Part shown: piece after piece, positions 29,408 through 38,057 of the stretch
Position numbering within the stretch: position 1 is the stretch's first letter
Layout of the letters: every line of letters starts with the position of its first letter
Assembly: GCA_943369665.1 (NCBI GenBank)
Contig: CALRNX020000015.1
Location: forward strand, 1-64,000
Direction of reading: 5' to 3'
DNA length: 64,000 nt
DNA from: UKL13-3 sp943369665
GTDB lineage: Bacteria > Bacteroidota > Bacteroidia > UKL13-3
Position numbers and translations under genes: made by a program
Notes under the pieces: generated by a model
What the model was told of the DNA's origin: nothing
The model's database searches: none
What the model saw: the letters and a program-made list of their open reading frames with translations, nothing else

Positions 29408-29947
29408 ATGTTCAAAGGATTCTCGCTTCCGCTTGTCATTTTAGGGCTTGTACTCTTTTTCTTCGGCTTCATTGCCGTAACAGCTCCCAATATGACTGTA
29501 CAGACCTTAATGTTGTACTTGGCTTATATGCTTGCTGTTGTGGGTGGTATAACCAGTACTGTTGGTATTATCGTTCGCAAAAGCAGTAAAAACTGGTGGC
29601 TCACAGTGTTAATGGGTATTGTTATTTTAGCTATGGCCACTATTGTGTTTTTAAACATGACCTCCTCTGCCAAATATTATACATTGTTTATAGCAAGTTG
29701 GGCCGCCTTAATGGGCAGTGCACTGATCGTTTCTTCATTTTTCCAAAAGCAACTCAAAGTTGTTTTGATCGTGAACGGATTAATGTCGGTAGGATTTGGA
29801 CTGGTGATCTACTTCAACCCTTTTACGGGAACCAATACGCTTAATTTTATGGTTGGATTCTATACCATCCTGCTAAGTGTAATGATGTTTTATCTCGCCT
29901 ATCGTTTGGCGCACCGCAATAAGAAACCATTGGAGGTTCAAGAATAA
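29408..29947 (+). CDS. DUF308/HdeD-like small membrane protein
   Basis: 179 aa with about six hydrophobic segments arranged as hairpins (for example LPLVILGLVLFFFGFIAV, LTVLMGIVILAMATIVFL, FIASWAALMGSALIVSSFF, FMVGFYTILLSVMMFYLAY) and short basic loops. This matches the DUF308/HdeD superfamily, whose E. coli member is linked to acid resistance; the role here is unknown. Inner membrane. Divergent from sodB and convergent with tadA at a 10-nt gap, with no terminator between them. Confidence 0.8.
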   Translation: MFKGFSLPLVILGLVLFFFGFIAVTAPNMTVQTLMLYLAYMLAVVGGITSTVGIIVRKSSKNWWLTVLMGIVILAMATIVFLNMTSSAKYYTLFIASWAALMGSALIVSSFFQKQLKVVLIVNGLMSVGFGLVIYFNPFTGTNTLNFMVGFYTILLSVMMFYLAYRLAHRNKKPLEVQE

Positions 29948-29957
29948 AAGCCGGGCC

Positions 29958-30398
29958 TTATCTCAGTTTTTTAAAAAAATCTTTCACCAAAAGCGAACAT
30001 TCGTCAGCCAATACCCCAGAAACAACTTCCGTTCGGGGATGTAATGTGTTGCCTGCTTTTTGGTAACCCCGTTTTTCATCACGGGCACCAAATACAACCT
30101 TGCTTATCTGGCTCCAGAACAGGGCTCCCCCACACATAATGCAAGGCTCCATAGTTACATACAAGGTACAATCAACTAAGTATTTCGCTCCCAGAAAATT
30201 TGCAGCAGCCGTTATTGCCTGCATTTCGGCATGGGCCGTTACATCATTTAAGCGTTCGGTTAAATTATAACCTTTGCCGATAATTTTATTGTCGCAAACC
30301 ACAACCGCACCAACCGGGACCTCTCCCTCCTCAAAAGCCTTTTGCGCTTCCTTTAATGCCAACTGCATAAAATATTCATCTGAAAATAATTCGGCCAT
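29958..30398 (-). CDS. tadA: tRNA-specific adenosine deaminase (A34 to I34)
   Basis: 146 aa cytidine-deaminase-fold zinc enzyme. The zinc and catalytic signature HAEMQAI (His-x-Glu) and PCIMCGGALFWSQI (PCxxC) are intact, together with EVPVGAVVV and FGARDEKRG. Length fits TadA, which edits the wobble adenosine of tRNA-Arg(ACG). Guanine deaminase-like relatives share the fold, but the overall motif set favours TadA. A small RNA candidate on the same strand ends about 90 nt upstream. Confidence 0.92.
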   Translation of the reverse strand: MAELFSDEYFMQLALKEAQKAFEEGEVPVGAVVVCDNKIIGKGYNLTERLNDVTAHAEMQAITAAANFLGAKYLVDCTLYVTMEPCIMCGGALFWSQISKVVFGARDEKRGYQKAGNTLHPRTEVVSGVLADECSLLVKDFFKKLR

Positions 30399-30489
30399 GC
30401 TTTGTTTAAAGTGAGCAAGATATAAAACAGCACTGAAAATACTCAGTGAAAGAAAGGAAAAAAATGCTTGATTGAAAGCTCACGTGGTT

Positions 30490-30585
30490 ATAAAAGAAAA
30501 TCCCCAATCGCTTGGGGATTCCTTTTCTGCTATGAAAATTACAGCTCCAAACACCAATAAGTAGCTGTAAGTTTCATTCTCTAAA
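30490..30585 (-). ncRNA. Candidate small RNA with long hairpin and intrinsic terminator
   Basis: On the minus strand a 15-bp hairpin with one mismatch (30563-30577 paired with 30532-30546, 16-nt loop) is followed by a perfect 9-bp terminator stem AATCCCCAA/TTGGGGATT (30512-30520 with 30499-30507) and a U-rich tail (TTTTCTTTT). A TTTTG box near 30607-30611 and a TATATTGC-like element about 17 nt further on could be its promoter. No protein gene lies upstream on this strand to use the terminator. Ends are estimates. A 12-codon frame (MKLTATYWCLEL, 30539-30577) coincides with the hairpin, so a leader-peptide role is the main alternative. Confidence 0.6.
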
Positions 30586-30733
30586 AGCAATATATAAACT
30601 TATTTTCAAAATAATTCAATACTCAAAAAAGTAATTGTAGCATATACACTACAAAACAACGCAATTCCTCAGCATTCACATTGTCAAGCCATTAATATTA
30701 TTTTTTTTTACCACGCATCAAATCTAGTTTTCT

Positions 30734-30741
30734 TATTTTCG
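30734..30741 (+). promoter_or_regulatory. -7 element of aspS
   Basis: TATTTTCG, one base from TAnnTTTG and identical to the element before the DUF3127 gene (34873-34880). It lies 48 bases before the ATG at 30790. Confidence 0.45.
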
Positions 30742-30789
30742 CAAACCTCATTTGGTTGTAAACATCATCCAGATCAATAAAACGAACAC

Positions 30790-32541
30790 ATGCTACGAAC
30801 ACATACCTGCGGAGAACTTCGCCTGAGCCATTTAAACCAAACAGTAACACTTAGCGGATGGGTGCAAAAAAGCCGCGACCTTGGCGGAATGACGTTTATT
30901 GACCTTCGCGACAGATATGGTATCACACAACTAGCCTTTAATATGGAAACAAATGCAACCCTTTGCGAGCAGGCTCGTAAATGCGGTCGTGAGTTTGTAT
31001 TACAGGTTACCGGAAAAGTAATCGAACGCAGCAGCAAAAACAATAATATACCAACTGGTGAGATTGAGATTGAGGTAACCACAATCAATATTTTAAACCA
31101 GGCGTTAACACCTCCTTTTACCATAGAAGAAAACACAGACGGTGGTGATGATATTCGCATGAAATACCGCTACCTTGATTTGCGCAGGGCAAGCGTACGT
31201 GCCAATTTACAGTTGCGCCATAAAGTTGCTCAACAAACCCGTGCTTTTTTGGATGCACAGGAGTTTATTGAAGTGGAAACACCCGTTCTGATCAAATCGA
31301 CACCTGAAGGAGCCCGAGATTTTGTGGTACCTAGTCGCATGAACCCAGGGGAGTTTTACGCACTACCACAATCGCCCCAAACATTTAAACAATTATTGAT
31401 GATCAGCGGTTTCGACCGTTACTATCAAATTGTAAAATGTTTCAGAGACGAAGATCTACGTGCCGACCGTCAACCGGAGTTTACGCAGATAGATTGTGAA
31501 ATGAGTTTTGTAGAGCAAGAGGATATACTCAACATGTTTGAAGGTTTGGTAAAACATTTGTTCAAACAAGTAAAAGGAATTGAGATTGACAGCCTGCCAC
31601 GCATGACCTATGCCGATGCCATGAAATATTATGGCAACGATAAACCCGATACGCGTTTTGAAATGAAATTTGTAGAGGTAAACGATATCGTAAAAGGCAA
31701 GAATTTTCCCGTATTTGATAATGCTGAATTGGTTGTAGGTATTTGTGCAACAGGTTGTGCCGAATACACTCGCAAACAATTGGACGAATTAACCGATTTT
31801 GTAAAACGTCCGCAGATTGGCGCCACAGGTTTGGTGTATGCGCGCGTAAATGCAGATGGAACCATCAAATCATCCGTAGATAAATTTTATGATGAAGTTG
31901 CTTTAAAACAATGGGCTGCCGCATTTAATGCACAACCCGGAGACTTGATCTTATTGCTTGCCGGCCAGGCCGATAAAACACGCAAAGCCCTAAGCGAATT
32001 ACGCCTCGAAATGGGAACTCGTTTAGGTTTAAGAGATAAAGATACATTCTCATGTTTATGGGTAATTGATTTTCCGTTATTGGAATTTAACGAAGAAGAA
32101 AATCGTCATTTTGCCATGCACCATCCATTTACCTCACCTAAGCCTGAAGATATTGGTTTATTAAACGATGCTAAAACACTGAGTGACGTAAGAGCGAACG
32201 CATACGATATGGTTATCAATGGTGTTGAAATTGGCGGTGGAAGCGTTCGTATTTTTAACAAAGATTTGCAGGCACGCATGTTTGAAGTGCTTGGGTTTAC
32301 AAAAGAAGAAGCCCAACATCAGTTTGGATTTTTGATGAATGCATTTGAATACGGAGCACCACCCCATGCCGGTATTGCCTTTGGTTTCGACAGGTTGTGT
32401 TCGGTATTTGGAGGAGTGGATTCCATTAGGGATTTTATTGCATTCCCTAAAAATAACAGTGGTCGCGATGTCATGATTGACGCACCAAGCACCATAGATG
32501 ATAAACAATTGAAAGAGCTCAATATTAACGTTAACGTTTAA
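30790..32541 (+). CDS. aspS: Aspartyl-tRNA synthetase
   Basis: 583 aa, bacterial-type class II enzyme charging tRNA-Asp. Order of parts: N-terminal OB-fold anticodon-binding domain (LSGWVQKSRDLGGMTFIDLRD), catalytic core with motif 1 region (FIEVETPVLIKSTPEGARDF), motif 2 (FRDEDLRADRQPEFTQID, about residue 217), the GAD insertion domain (about 280-420) and motif 3 (GIAFGFDRL, about 528). Length and GAD insertion separate it from the shorter archaeal type. The bacterial AspRS/AsnRS ambiguity over tRNA-Asn cannot be resolved here. Confidence 0.97.
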   Translation: MLRTHTCGELRLSHLNQTVTLSGWVQKSRDLGGMTFIDLRDRYGITQLAFNMETNATLCEQARKCGREFVLQVTGKVIERSSKNNNIPTGEIEIEVTTINILNQALTPPFTIEENTDGGDDIRMKYRYLDLRRASVRANLQLRHKVAQQTRAFLDAQEFIEVETPVLIKSTPEGARDFVVPSRMNPGEFYALPQSPQTFKQLLMISGFDRYYQIVKCFRDEDLRADRQPEFTQIDCEMSFVEQEDILNMFEGLVKHLFKQVKGIEIDSLPRMTYADAMKYYGNDKPDTRFEMKFVEVNDIVKGKNFPVFDNAELVVGICATGCAEYTRKQLDELTDFVKRPQIGATGLVYARVNADGTIKSSVDKFYDEVALKQWAAAFNAQPGDLILLLAGQADKTRKALSELRLEMGTRLGLRDKDTFSCLWVIDFPLLEFNEEENRHFAMHHPFTSPKPEDIGLLNDAKTLSDVRANAYDMVINGVEIGGGSVRIFNKDLQARMFEVLGFTKEEAQHQFGFLMNAFEYGAPPHAGIAFGFDRLCSVFGGVDSIRDFIAFPKNNSGRDVMIDAPSTIDDKQLKELNINVNV

Positions 32542-32560
32542 GTACTTTCCTTATCCAATG

Positions 32561-32600
32561 AACAAAAGCTGCATGTTTTCATGCAGCTTTTGTTGTGTTT
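32561..32600 (+). terminator. Intrinsic terminator of aspS
   Basis: Perfect 14-bp stem ACAAAAGCTGCATG / CATGCAGCTTTTGT (32562-32575 with 32580-32593) with a TTTT loop; the tail is T-rich but interrupted by G. Confidence 0.85.
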
Positions 32601-32722
32601 GCCCCCCTTTGTAAAGTGTGCGCATTTGTTGATTTTAGTTACCGATATCCACATTTGGAATAAACTTATTCTTGTGCTTTTTGAAGAATCTATCCTAAAA
32701 TTGAATACTAATAATTTATCCA

Positions 32723-34156
32723 ATGGCACTTAGCAGGTTTTGGTCGTATATAATTGTTTGCAGTGTGGTCTACATATTTTTCATGTTGGGCACAGGCAGG
32801 CTTTACACATTAAGTAGTCTGGTAAATGGCAAACAAAATGATCCGACCGTAATTGCTGAAACCCAACTAACCAATCTTGCACAAACAGATACGGCTTTGT
32901 ATTCAGCACTTATTGCAAACAAAATAGCAACAAGCCCAACTGCAGATACATCTTACCATTTAATGGATAATGGCATTGTGCAAATATGCTCCGGTAAACA
33001 AGCTGCTGATGGAATTTTCCCCACCTGTAAAAACACCATTATGGATATTTGGTTGCCGCTTATTGGTTACCTTACTTTTTTCTGTGGATTGTTAAATCTA
33101 TTAAACGATTCGGATGCAATCACAAAATTAGCACGCGTGCTTTCTCCATTTTTTGTCCGTGTATTTCCTGAGCTACCCAAAGGTCATCCTGCTTATGGAT
33201 TTATGACAATGAACTTTGCTGCTAACTTTTTAGGATTGGATAATGCAGCAACTCCTTTTGGTTTAAAAGCCATGGAAAGCCTGCAAGAATCGAACACAGA
33301 TAAAGACAAAGCGAGCAACAGCCAGATCATGTTCTTGTGTTTGCATGCTGCCGGTTTAACCTTGATTCCAACCTCTATTATTGGTTACCGCGCTGCACAA
33401 AATGCAACCAATCCTGCCGATATCATGTTGCCATGTATCATCACATCATTTGTGGGAACTTTAGCAGCTTTAATATTTGTAAGTATCAAGCAGCGCATTA
33501 ATCTATTGAATATTGTTGTGATCGGTTTTGTAACTGGCGTAAGCGCTGTGATTGGTTTTTTATTGTTTTATGTAAACAAGTTGAGCGGTATTGAAAAGTT
33601 CCATTTCACCGGAAACCTGAGCAATGGTGTATTGTTGTTTATCATCCTGATCATTGTGGCTTACAGCATTTGGTCGGAGAAAATATTCAAACAAAACCAA
33701 ACCAATATTTTCGATTCGTTTGTGAATGGAGCAAAAGATGGATTTACTACCGGTGTTCGTGTTTTACCTTACATGGTGGCCATGCTGGTTGCACTGAGCA
33801 TTTTCCGCAATTCCGATCTGATGCACATTATCATGGGTGGACTTTCGGCCTTACTCAATGTTTTTGGCGTGGATCCGCAAATTATACAAGCTATTCCGGT
33901 TGCGATTATGCGTCCGTTTAGTGCAGGAGGCTCACGCGGATTTATGTTGGATGCCATGAAAACCTATGGCCCCGATAGTTTAGCGGGCCAGCTTTCATGT
34001 TTGTTCCAAGGTGCTGCCGAAACTACTTTTTATGTAATTGCCTTGTATTTTGGTTCGGTAAACATCAAAGAAACGCGCTACACATTAGGCATCATGCTCT
34101 TAGTGGACCTGGTTTGCATACTTACGGCAATATTTGTTTGCAAAATCTATTTTTAA
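32723..34156 (+). CDS. SpmA-SpmB fusion, nucleoside-recognition (Gate) domain membrane protein
   Basis: 477 aa inner-membrane protein. The N-terminal half corresponds to SpmA and the C-terminal half to SpmB, each with a Gate domain; signature stretches are WLPLIGYLTFFCGLLNLL, MNFAANFLGLDNAATPFG and, in the second half, GFTTGVRVLPYMVAMLVAL and IMRPFSAGGSRG. About 80 polar residues between the first membrane segment and the SpmA core form a probable extracytoplasmic loop. In spore formers the separate proteins help dehydrate the spore core; fused versions are common in non-sporulating Bacteroidota, where the substrate is unknown. The lipoprotein gene follows after 12 nt. Confidence 0.88.
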   Translation: MALSRFWSYIIVCSVVYIFFMLGTGRLYTLSSLVNGKQNDPTVIAETQLTNLAQTDTALYSALIANKIATSPTADTSYHLMDNGIVQICSGKQAADGIFPTCKNTIMDIWLPLIGYLTFFCGLLNLLNDSDAITKLARVLSPFFVRVFPELPKGHPAYGFMTMNFAANFLGLDNAATPFGLKAMESLQESNTDKDKASNSQIMFLCLHAAGLTLIPTSIIGYRAAQNATNPADIMLPCIITSFVGTLAALIFVSIKQRINLLNIVVIGFVTGVSAVIGFLLFYVNKLSGIEKFHFTGNLSNGVLLFIILIIVAYSIWSEKIFKQNQTNIFDSFVNGAKDGFTTGVRVLPYMVAMLVALSIFRNSDLMHIIMGGLSALLNVFGVDPQIIQAIPVAIMRPFSAGGSRGFMLDAMKTYGPDSLAGQLSCLFQGAAETTFYVIALYFGSVNIKETRYTLGIMLLVDLVCILTAIFVCKIYF

Positions 34157-34168
34157 GAAACAGGTTAA

Positions 34169-34759
34169 ATGACCAAAACAACAAATACATATTTAGTTTT
34201 AGGACTCTGTCTGGCAGCATTGTTATTTGCTTGCCGACCACCAATGAAATGTATTGATAATAAATCGGTCTATTTTAAAAGTACAAGAACGAAAAATTCG
34301 AAAACAACCTTGGGCAAGATTAACACAACTGGTACATTTCTTACTTTGGACACCACTTGCAATCGGCCTTGTTACACCATGATAAAGTTCAATTCAGACC
34401 AAACGGTTCAAGTGTCGAAAACCAGGGATAATATTACTAAACCGCTAATTATTAGCAACGATTCATACTTGCAATATTTAGACAACAACGTATCTTATTA
34501 TTACTTCATCGACAAAAACGCACAAACCTTAACCCTTGAACGATTTGAATACTGGGATGCACCGTGGTGGAACTTTTTTGTGCAAACAGATCATTATTTG
34601 GTTGAGACGTTTACGCTCAAAGGTGATACCTTAATCAATCATGTAACTGACCGCTTTTCACGATTTGGCCGACAATATATTTTAGACAAAAAGTTAATTG
34701 ATAACTTTGACCACATTGATAATGATTTCCAGAATCGCAGAAGGAGTAGCTTCAACTAA
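34169..34759 (+). CDS. Hypothetical lipoprotein, 196 aa
   Basis: Signal peptide with lipobox LLFAC (Cys near residue 22, followed by RPPMKC). The mature domain is strand-rich with several Thr/Tyr/Trp clusters (YLDNNVSYYYFIDK, YWDAPWWNFFV) and a basic, Arg-rich C-terminus. Family not recognised. Its start is 12 nt after the SpmAB stop, so it is cotranscribed and may act in the same envelope process, which is an inference from position only. Confidence 0.75.
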   Translation: MTKTTNTYLVLGLCLAALLFACRPPMKCIDNKSVYFKSTRTKNSKTTLGKINTTGTFLTLDTTCNRPCYTMIKFNSDQTVQVSKTRDNITKPLIISNDSYLQYLDNNVSYYYFIDKNAQTLTLERFEYWDAPWWNFFVQTDHYLVETFTLKGDTLINHVTDRFSRFGRQYILDKKLIDNFDHIDNDFQNRRRSSFN

Positions 34760-34853
34760 CGCTGTAATGCTCGTTATACATGGCTAAAGCTCCGTAATTC
34801 AAGCCTTAACCAACCTAATTAGCTCAAACCAAGAATTTATCAACCGAGTGTAA

Positions 34854-34880
34854 TTTGAATCGTTTTTTCTGATATTTTCG
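34854..34880 (+). promoter_or_regulatory. Promoter of the DUF3127 gene
   Basis: TTTG (34854-34857), a 15-nt spacer and TATTTTCG (34873-34880). The spacer is a little short for the Bacteroidota pattern. It lies about 43 nt before the ATG at 34923. Confidence 0.45.
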
Positions 34881-34922
34881 CATTTCGGATTTTTGCAACA
34901 ACAATTTAAAATATATACAGAC

Positions 34923-35294
34923 ATGGCACTAGACATCACAGGAAAAATCATTCAAATCATGCCCGCCACAAATGGTGTGAGCAAAGCAGGAAAAGAATGG
35001 ACCAAACAAGAATTTGTAATTGAAACCCAGGAGCAATACCCGCGCAAAGTAATGATGAGCGTAATGGGCGATAAAGTGAACGAACTAAAACGTTATGCAG
35101 TTGGTAACGAGATCAAAGCTTCTTTAAATATTGAGTCACGCGAATACAATGGCCGTTGGTACACTGATGTTCGTGCATGGAAATTGGAAGGTAATGCAGG
35201 TGCAGCAGGCGGTGCCGAAGCTGATCCTTTTCACCCGGATAACGAACCTAGCTTTAATGGTGGCGATTCATCTACCGATGATCTGCCATTTTAA
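34923..35294 (+). CDS. DUF3127 protein, SSB-like OB-fold with acidic tail
   Basis: 123 aa from the ATG at 34923 (MALDITGKI); a TTG 30 nt upstream is in frame but would add residues the family lacks. Family signatures are KEWTKQEFVIETQEQYPRK and IESREYNGRWYTDVRAWK. DUF3127 proteins have an OB-fold resembling single-stranded DNA-binding protein. This one also ends in an acidic, flexible tail finishing DDLPF, like the partner-recruiting tip of SSB. A nucleic-acid-binding role is likely but unproven. Own promoter and terminator. Confidence 0.88.
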   Translation: MALDITGKIIQIMPATNGVSKAGKEWTKQEFVIETQEQYPRKVMMSVMGDKVNELKRYAVGNEIKASLNIESREYNGRWYTDVRAWKLEGNAGAAGGAEADPFHPDNEPSFNGGDSSTDDLPF

Positions 35295-35305
35295 CAAACA
35301 GATTT

Positions 35306-35335
35306 AAAAGCGCTCCTAAAAGCGCTTTTATTTTT
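35306..35335 (+). terminator. Intrinsic terminator of the DUF3127 gene
   Basis: AAAAGCGCT (35306-35314) and AGCGCTTTT (35321-35329) form a 9-bp stem with a 6-nt loop and T tail. Confidence 0.85.
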
Positions 35336-35361
35336 AGATATCTATAGACTTTCGGCACTTT

Positions 35362-36831
35362 ATGATTAACCACAACCTTAAAATATACAATACCCTTACA
35401 CGTGAAACGGAAACGTTTACACCATTGCACACCGGACATGTTGGTATGTACGTGTGTGGACCGACCGTATACAGCAACGCCCATTTAGGGAATGCCCGCA
35501 CGTTTATGTCGTTTGATGTGATCTTTCGTTACCTCATGCACTTGGGTTATAAGGTAAGGTATGTGCGCAATATTACCGATGCCGGGCATCTGGAAAGTGA
35601 TGCAGATGAGGGTGAAGATAAAATCAGTAAAAAAGCAAAGCTTGAACAATTGGAACCAATGGAAATTGTGCAACGTTACACCATTGACTTTCATGATATG
35701 ATGCAATCGTTTAATGCATTACCTCCCAGCATTGAGCCAACTGCAACCGGGCATATAATCGAGCAAATAGAAATGACCAAACAGATTATAGCCAATGGTT
35801 ATGGATATGAAATGGGTGGTACTGTTTATTTTGATGTCGAGAAATTTTCAAAAGAACACAACTATACGATTCTAACCGGCAGGAAACTTGAAGACCTGCT
35901 GAACGGAACCCGCGAATTGGGCGGTCAAGATGAAAAACGTGGACGATTGGATTTTGCCTTATGGATCAAAGCAAAGCCTGAACACCTGATGAAATGGCCC
36001 AGCCCTTGGGGTGAAGGTTTCCCGGGATGGCATTTGGAATGCTCGGCAATGAGCAGCAAATACCTGGGCGAACAATTTGATATACATGGAGGGGGTATGG
36101 ATCTTGCACCTACACACCATACAAACGAAATTGCACAGAACATTGCCTGCTCCCACACCACGCCTGCTCGCTATTGGATCCATACCAATATGCTTACAGT
36201 GAATGGCCAAAAAATGAGTAAAAGTTTAGGGAACTCTTTTTTGCCACACGAGTTGTTTAGCGGCAGCCATAAACTCCTTGACAAAGGTTATTCCCCAATG
36301 ACCGTGCGCTTTTTTGTTTTGCAAGCACATTACCGCAGTACACTTGATTTTAGTAATGAGGCGCTACAGGCTGCCGAAAAGGGTTTTGCCCGTTTGATGA
36401 ATGCGGTTAAACTTATTGATGGCTTAAAAACCGCTTCAACAAGCTCATCTAATATTCAGCAATTGGTGGATAAAGTTTACGCAGCCATGAACGATGATTT
36501 TAATACACCCATTGCATTATCGCATTTGTTTGAAGGGGTGAGGATTATTAATAGCGTAAATGATGGCAAGGAAACAATTTCGGCTAATGATAAAACGTTA
36601 CTTACCAAACTAATGAACGATTTTGTATTTGATATCCTGGGATTAAAAGAAGAGAATGCTGTAAATACAGATAAAATTGATGGCTTGATGAACATGATCC
36701 TGGAGGTTCGGAATGAATCGAAAGCCAAAAAAGATTTTGCAACCAGTGATCTGATACGTGATAAACTGAAAGAAATTGGATTTGAAATTAAGGATGGAAA
36801 AGATGGAACTTCTTTTTCTATTGTTCAATAA
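35362..36831 (+). CDS. cysS: Cysteinyl-tRNA synthetase
   Basis: 489 aa class I synthetase. CGPTVYSNAHLGNAR holds the zinc-binding Cys and the HIGH-like HLGN; WHLECSAM and THHTNEIAQ supply the other zinc ligands; KMSKS is intact (about residue 284). The C-terminal helical domain (about 330-489) matches CysRS anticodon-binding regions. Length is within the usual 460-500 range. The ATG at 35362 sits 67 nt after the previous stop, just beyond its terminator. Confidence 0.97.
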   Translation: MINHNLKIYNTLTRETETFTPLHTGHVGMYVCGPTVYSNAHLGNARTFMSFDVIFRYLMHLGYKVRYVRNITDAGHLESDADEGEDKISKKAKLEQLEPMEIVQRYTIDFHDMMQSFNALPPSIEPTATGHIIEQIEMTKQIIANGYGYEMGGTVYFDVEKFSKEHNYTILTGRKLEDLLNGTRELGGQDEKRGRLDFALWIKAKPEHLMKWPSPWGEGFPGWHLECSAMSSKYLGEQFDIHGGGMDLAPTHHTNEIAQNIACSHTTPARYWIHTNMLTVNGQKMSKSLGNSFLPHELFSGSHKLLDKGYSPMTVRFFVLQAHYRSTLDFSNEALQAAEKGFARLMNAVKLIDGLKTASTSSSNIQQLVDKVYAAMNDDFNTPIALSHLFEGVRIINSVNDGKETISANDKTLLTKLMNDFVFDILGLKEENAVNTDKIDGLMNMILEVRNESKAKKDFATSDLIRDKLKEIGFEIKDGKDGTSFSIVQ

Positions 36832-36916
36832 AACAAAAATATTTAATCTCGAATTTCGAAATAAAAAATAAAAATCTGAAAATGGAATATTCTCCTTTCG
36901 GATTTATTTTACTGAT

Positions 36917-37891
36917 ATGAAAAAAACGCTCTCGAAAATAGTTCTGTTTCTTTGTGCCTTTGTGGTAGCCTTCTTGAATGCTTGTAAGGACGAACCAAAG
37001 AAACCACAAACAGCAAACACCAAACCTCAAACATACACCCAGATTTCGCCAAACTTCAATGCTGACTCTGCTTATTACTTTGTAAAAACCCAGGTAGACT
37101 TTGGTCCACGTGTTACCAACAGCGAAGCACACAAAAAATGTGGTAATTGGATGGTTCAGGAGTTGAAAAAGTATACCGATAATGTGATCGAACAAAAAAC
37201 AGTTATCAGCAATTTTGATGGTACGAAATTAAATGTGCGGAATATTATTGCCGAGATTAATCCGAAAGCAACAAAACGCATTTTACTCTGTGCTCACTGG
37301 GATTCACGCGACAGAGCAGACAAGGATATTTCTGATAAAAACAAACCCATTTTAGGAGCAAATGATGGTGCCAGCGGTGTGGGTGTATTGATGGAAATTG
37401 CACGCGTGTTAAAATCACACCCAATTGATATAGGTGTGGATATTATATTGTTTGATGCTGAAGACTTAGGGAACAACCAACCAAATACATACTGCTTAGG
37501 GTCGCAATATTGGTCGGCAAATTTGCACCATCCGAATTACAAAGCCGATTTTGGAATCTTGCTCGATATGGTTGGTGCCAGCAACGCTGGATTTGGATGG
37601 GAAGGTTACTCTGCCCAATATGCAAAACCAGTATTAGATAAAGTTTGGGGTGCAGCTCACAATTTAAACTACGGGAAACACTTTGGTTATATCCAAGTTG
37701 GCGGCATTGAAGACGATCATGTGTATGTGAACCGTGCCGGTATTCCAACCATTGATATCATAGACTTTGATGCTGACGGGAATTTCCCTGAACATCACCA
37801 TACTCACAGCGACAATATGAATGTAATTGACCGAAATACTCTAAAAACTGTTGGACAAACTTTACTCGAAGTTATTTACAACGAAAAATAA
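36917..37891 (+). CDS. M28-fold lipoprotein, probable glutaminyl-peptide cyclotransferase
   Basis: 324 aa. N-terminal lipoprotein signal with Cys in AFLNACKD, so outer-membrane anchored or periplasmic. The M28 zinc-peptidase fold shows LLCAHWDSR, GANDGASGVGVLMEIARVL, LFDAEDLG and a C-terminal HTHSDNMNVIDR. The pattern (Asp in GANDGAS, Glu/Asp in DAED, His in the last motif) and small size resemble bacterial glutaminyl cyclases, which form N-terminal pyroglutamate on exported proteins; many T9SS cargo proteins have Gln right after signal cleavage (AQ or GQ junctions), several in this window. An aminopeptidase is the alternative. Confidence 0.85.
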   Translation: MKKTLSKIVLFLCAFVVAFLNACKDEPKKPQTANTKPQTYTQISPNFNADSAYYFVKTQVDFGPRVTNSEAHKKCGNWMVQELKKYTDNVIEQKTVISNFDGTKLNVRNIIAEINPKATKRILLCAHWDSRDRADKDISDKNKPILGANDGASGVGVLMEIARVLKSHPIDIGVDIILFDAEDLGNNQPNTYCLGSQYWSANLHHPNYKADFGILLDMVGASNAGFGWEGYSAQYAKPVLDKVWGAAHNLNYGKHFGYIQVGGIEDDHVYVNRAGIPTIDIIDFDADGNFPEHHHTHSDNMNVIDRNTLKTVGQTLLEVIYNEK

Positions 37892-37956
37892 AGAGGCTTA
37901 TTTTGAAAACGGCTTAATACCGTTTACTAAAATAAATATTCCAATTTATATGTGGC

Positions 37957-37974
37957 TCCCGATAGCTTCGGGGA
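37957..37974. repeat. Short inverted repeat TCCCGA-TAGCT-TCGGGGA
   Basis: A 6-bp GC-rich hairpin in an otherwise AT-rich gap between convergent genes. CCCGATAGC-type dyads occur as interspersed short repeats in many Bacteroidota genomes; only one copy was noticed here. The convergent gap 37892-38057 holds nothing else clear. Confidence 0.4.
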
Positions 37975-38057
37975 TAATAACATCTGGGATTTACGCAACA
38001 CACTTTGGCCTATTTTGTAAATCAAAATGGTATAAAATCTCGTTTCAACTTAAATTG

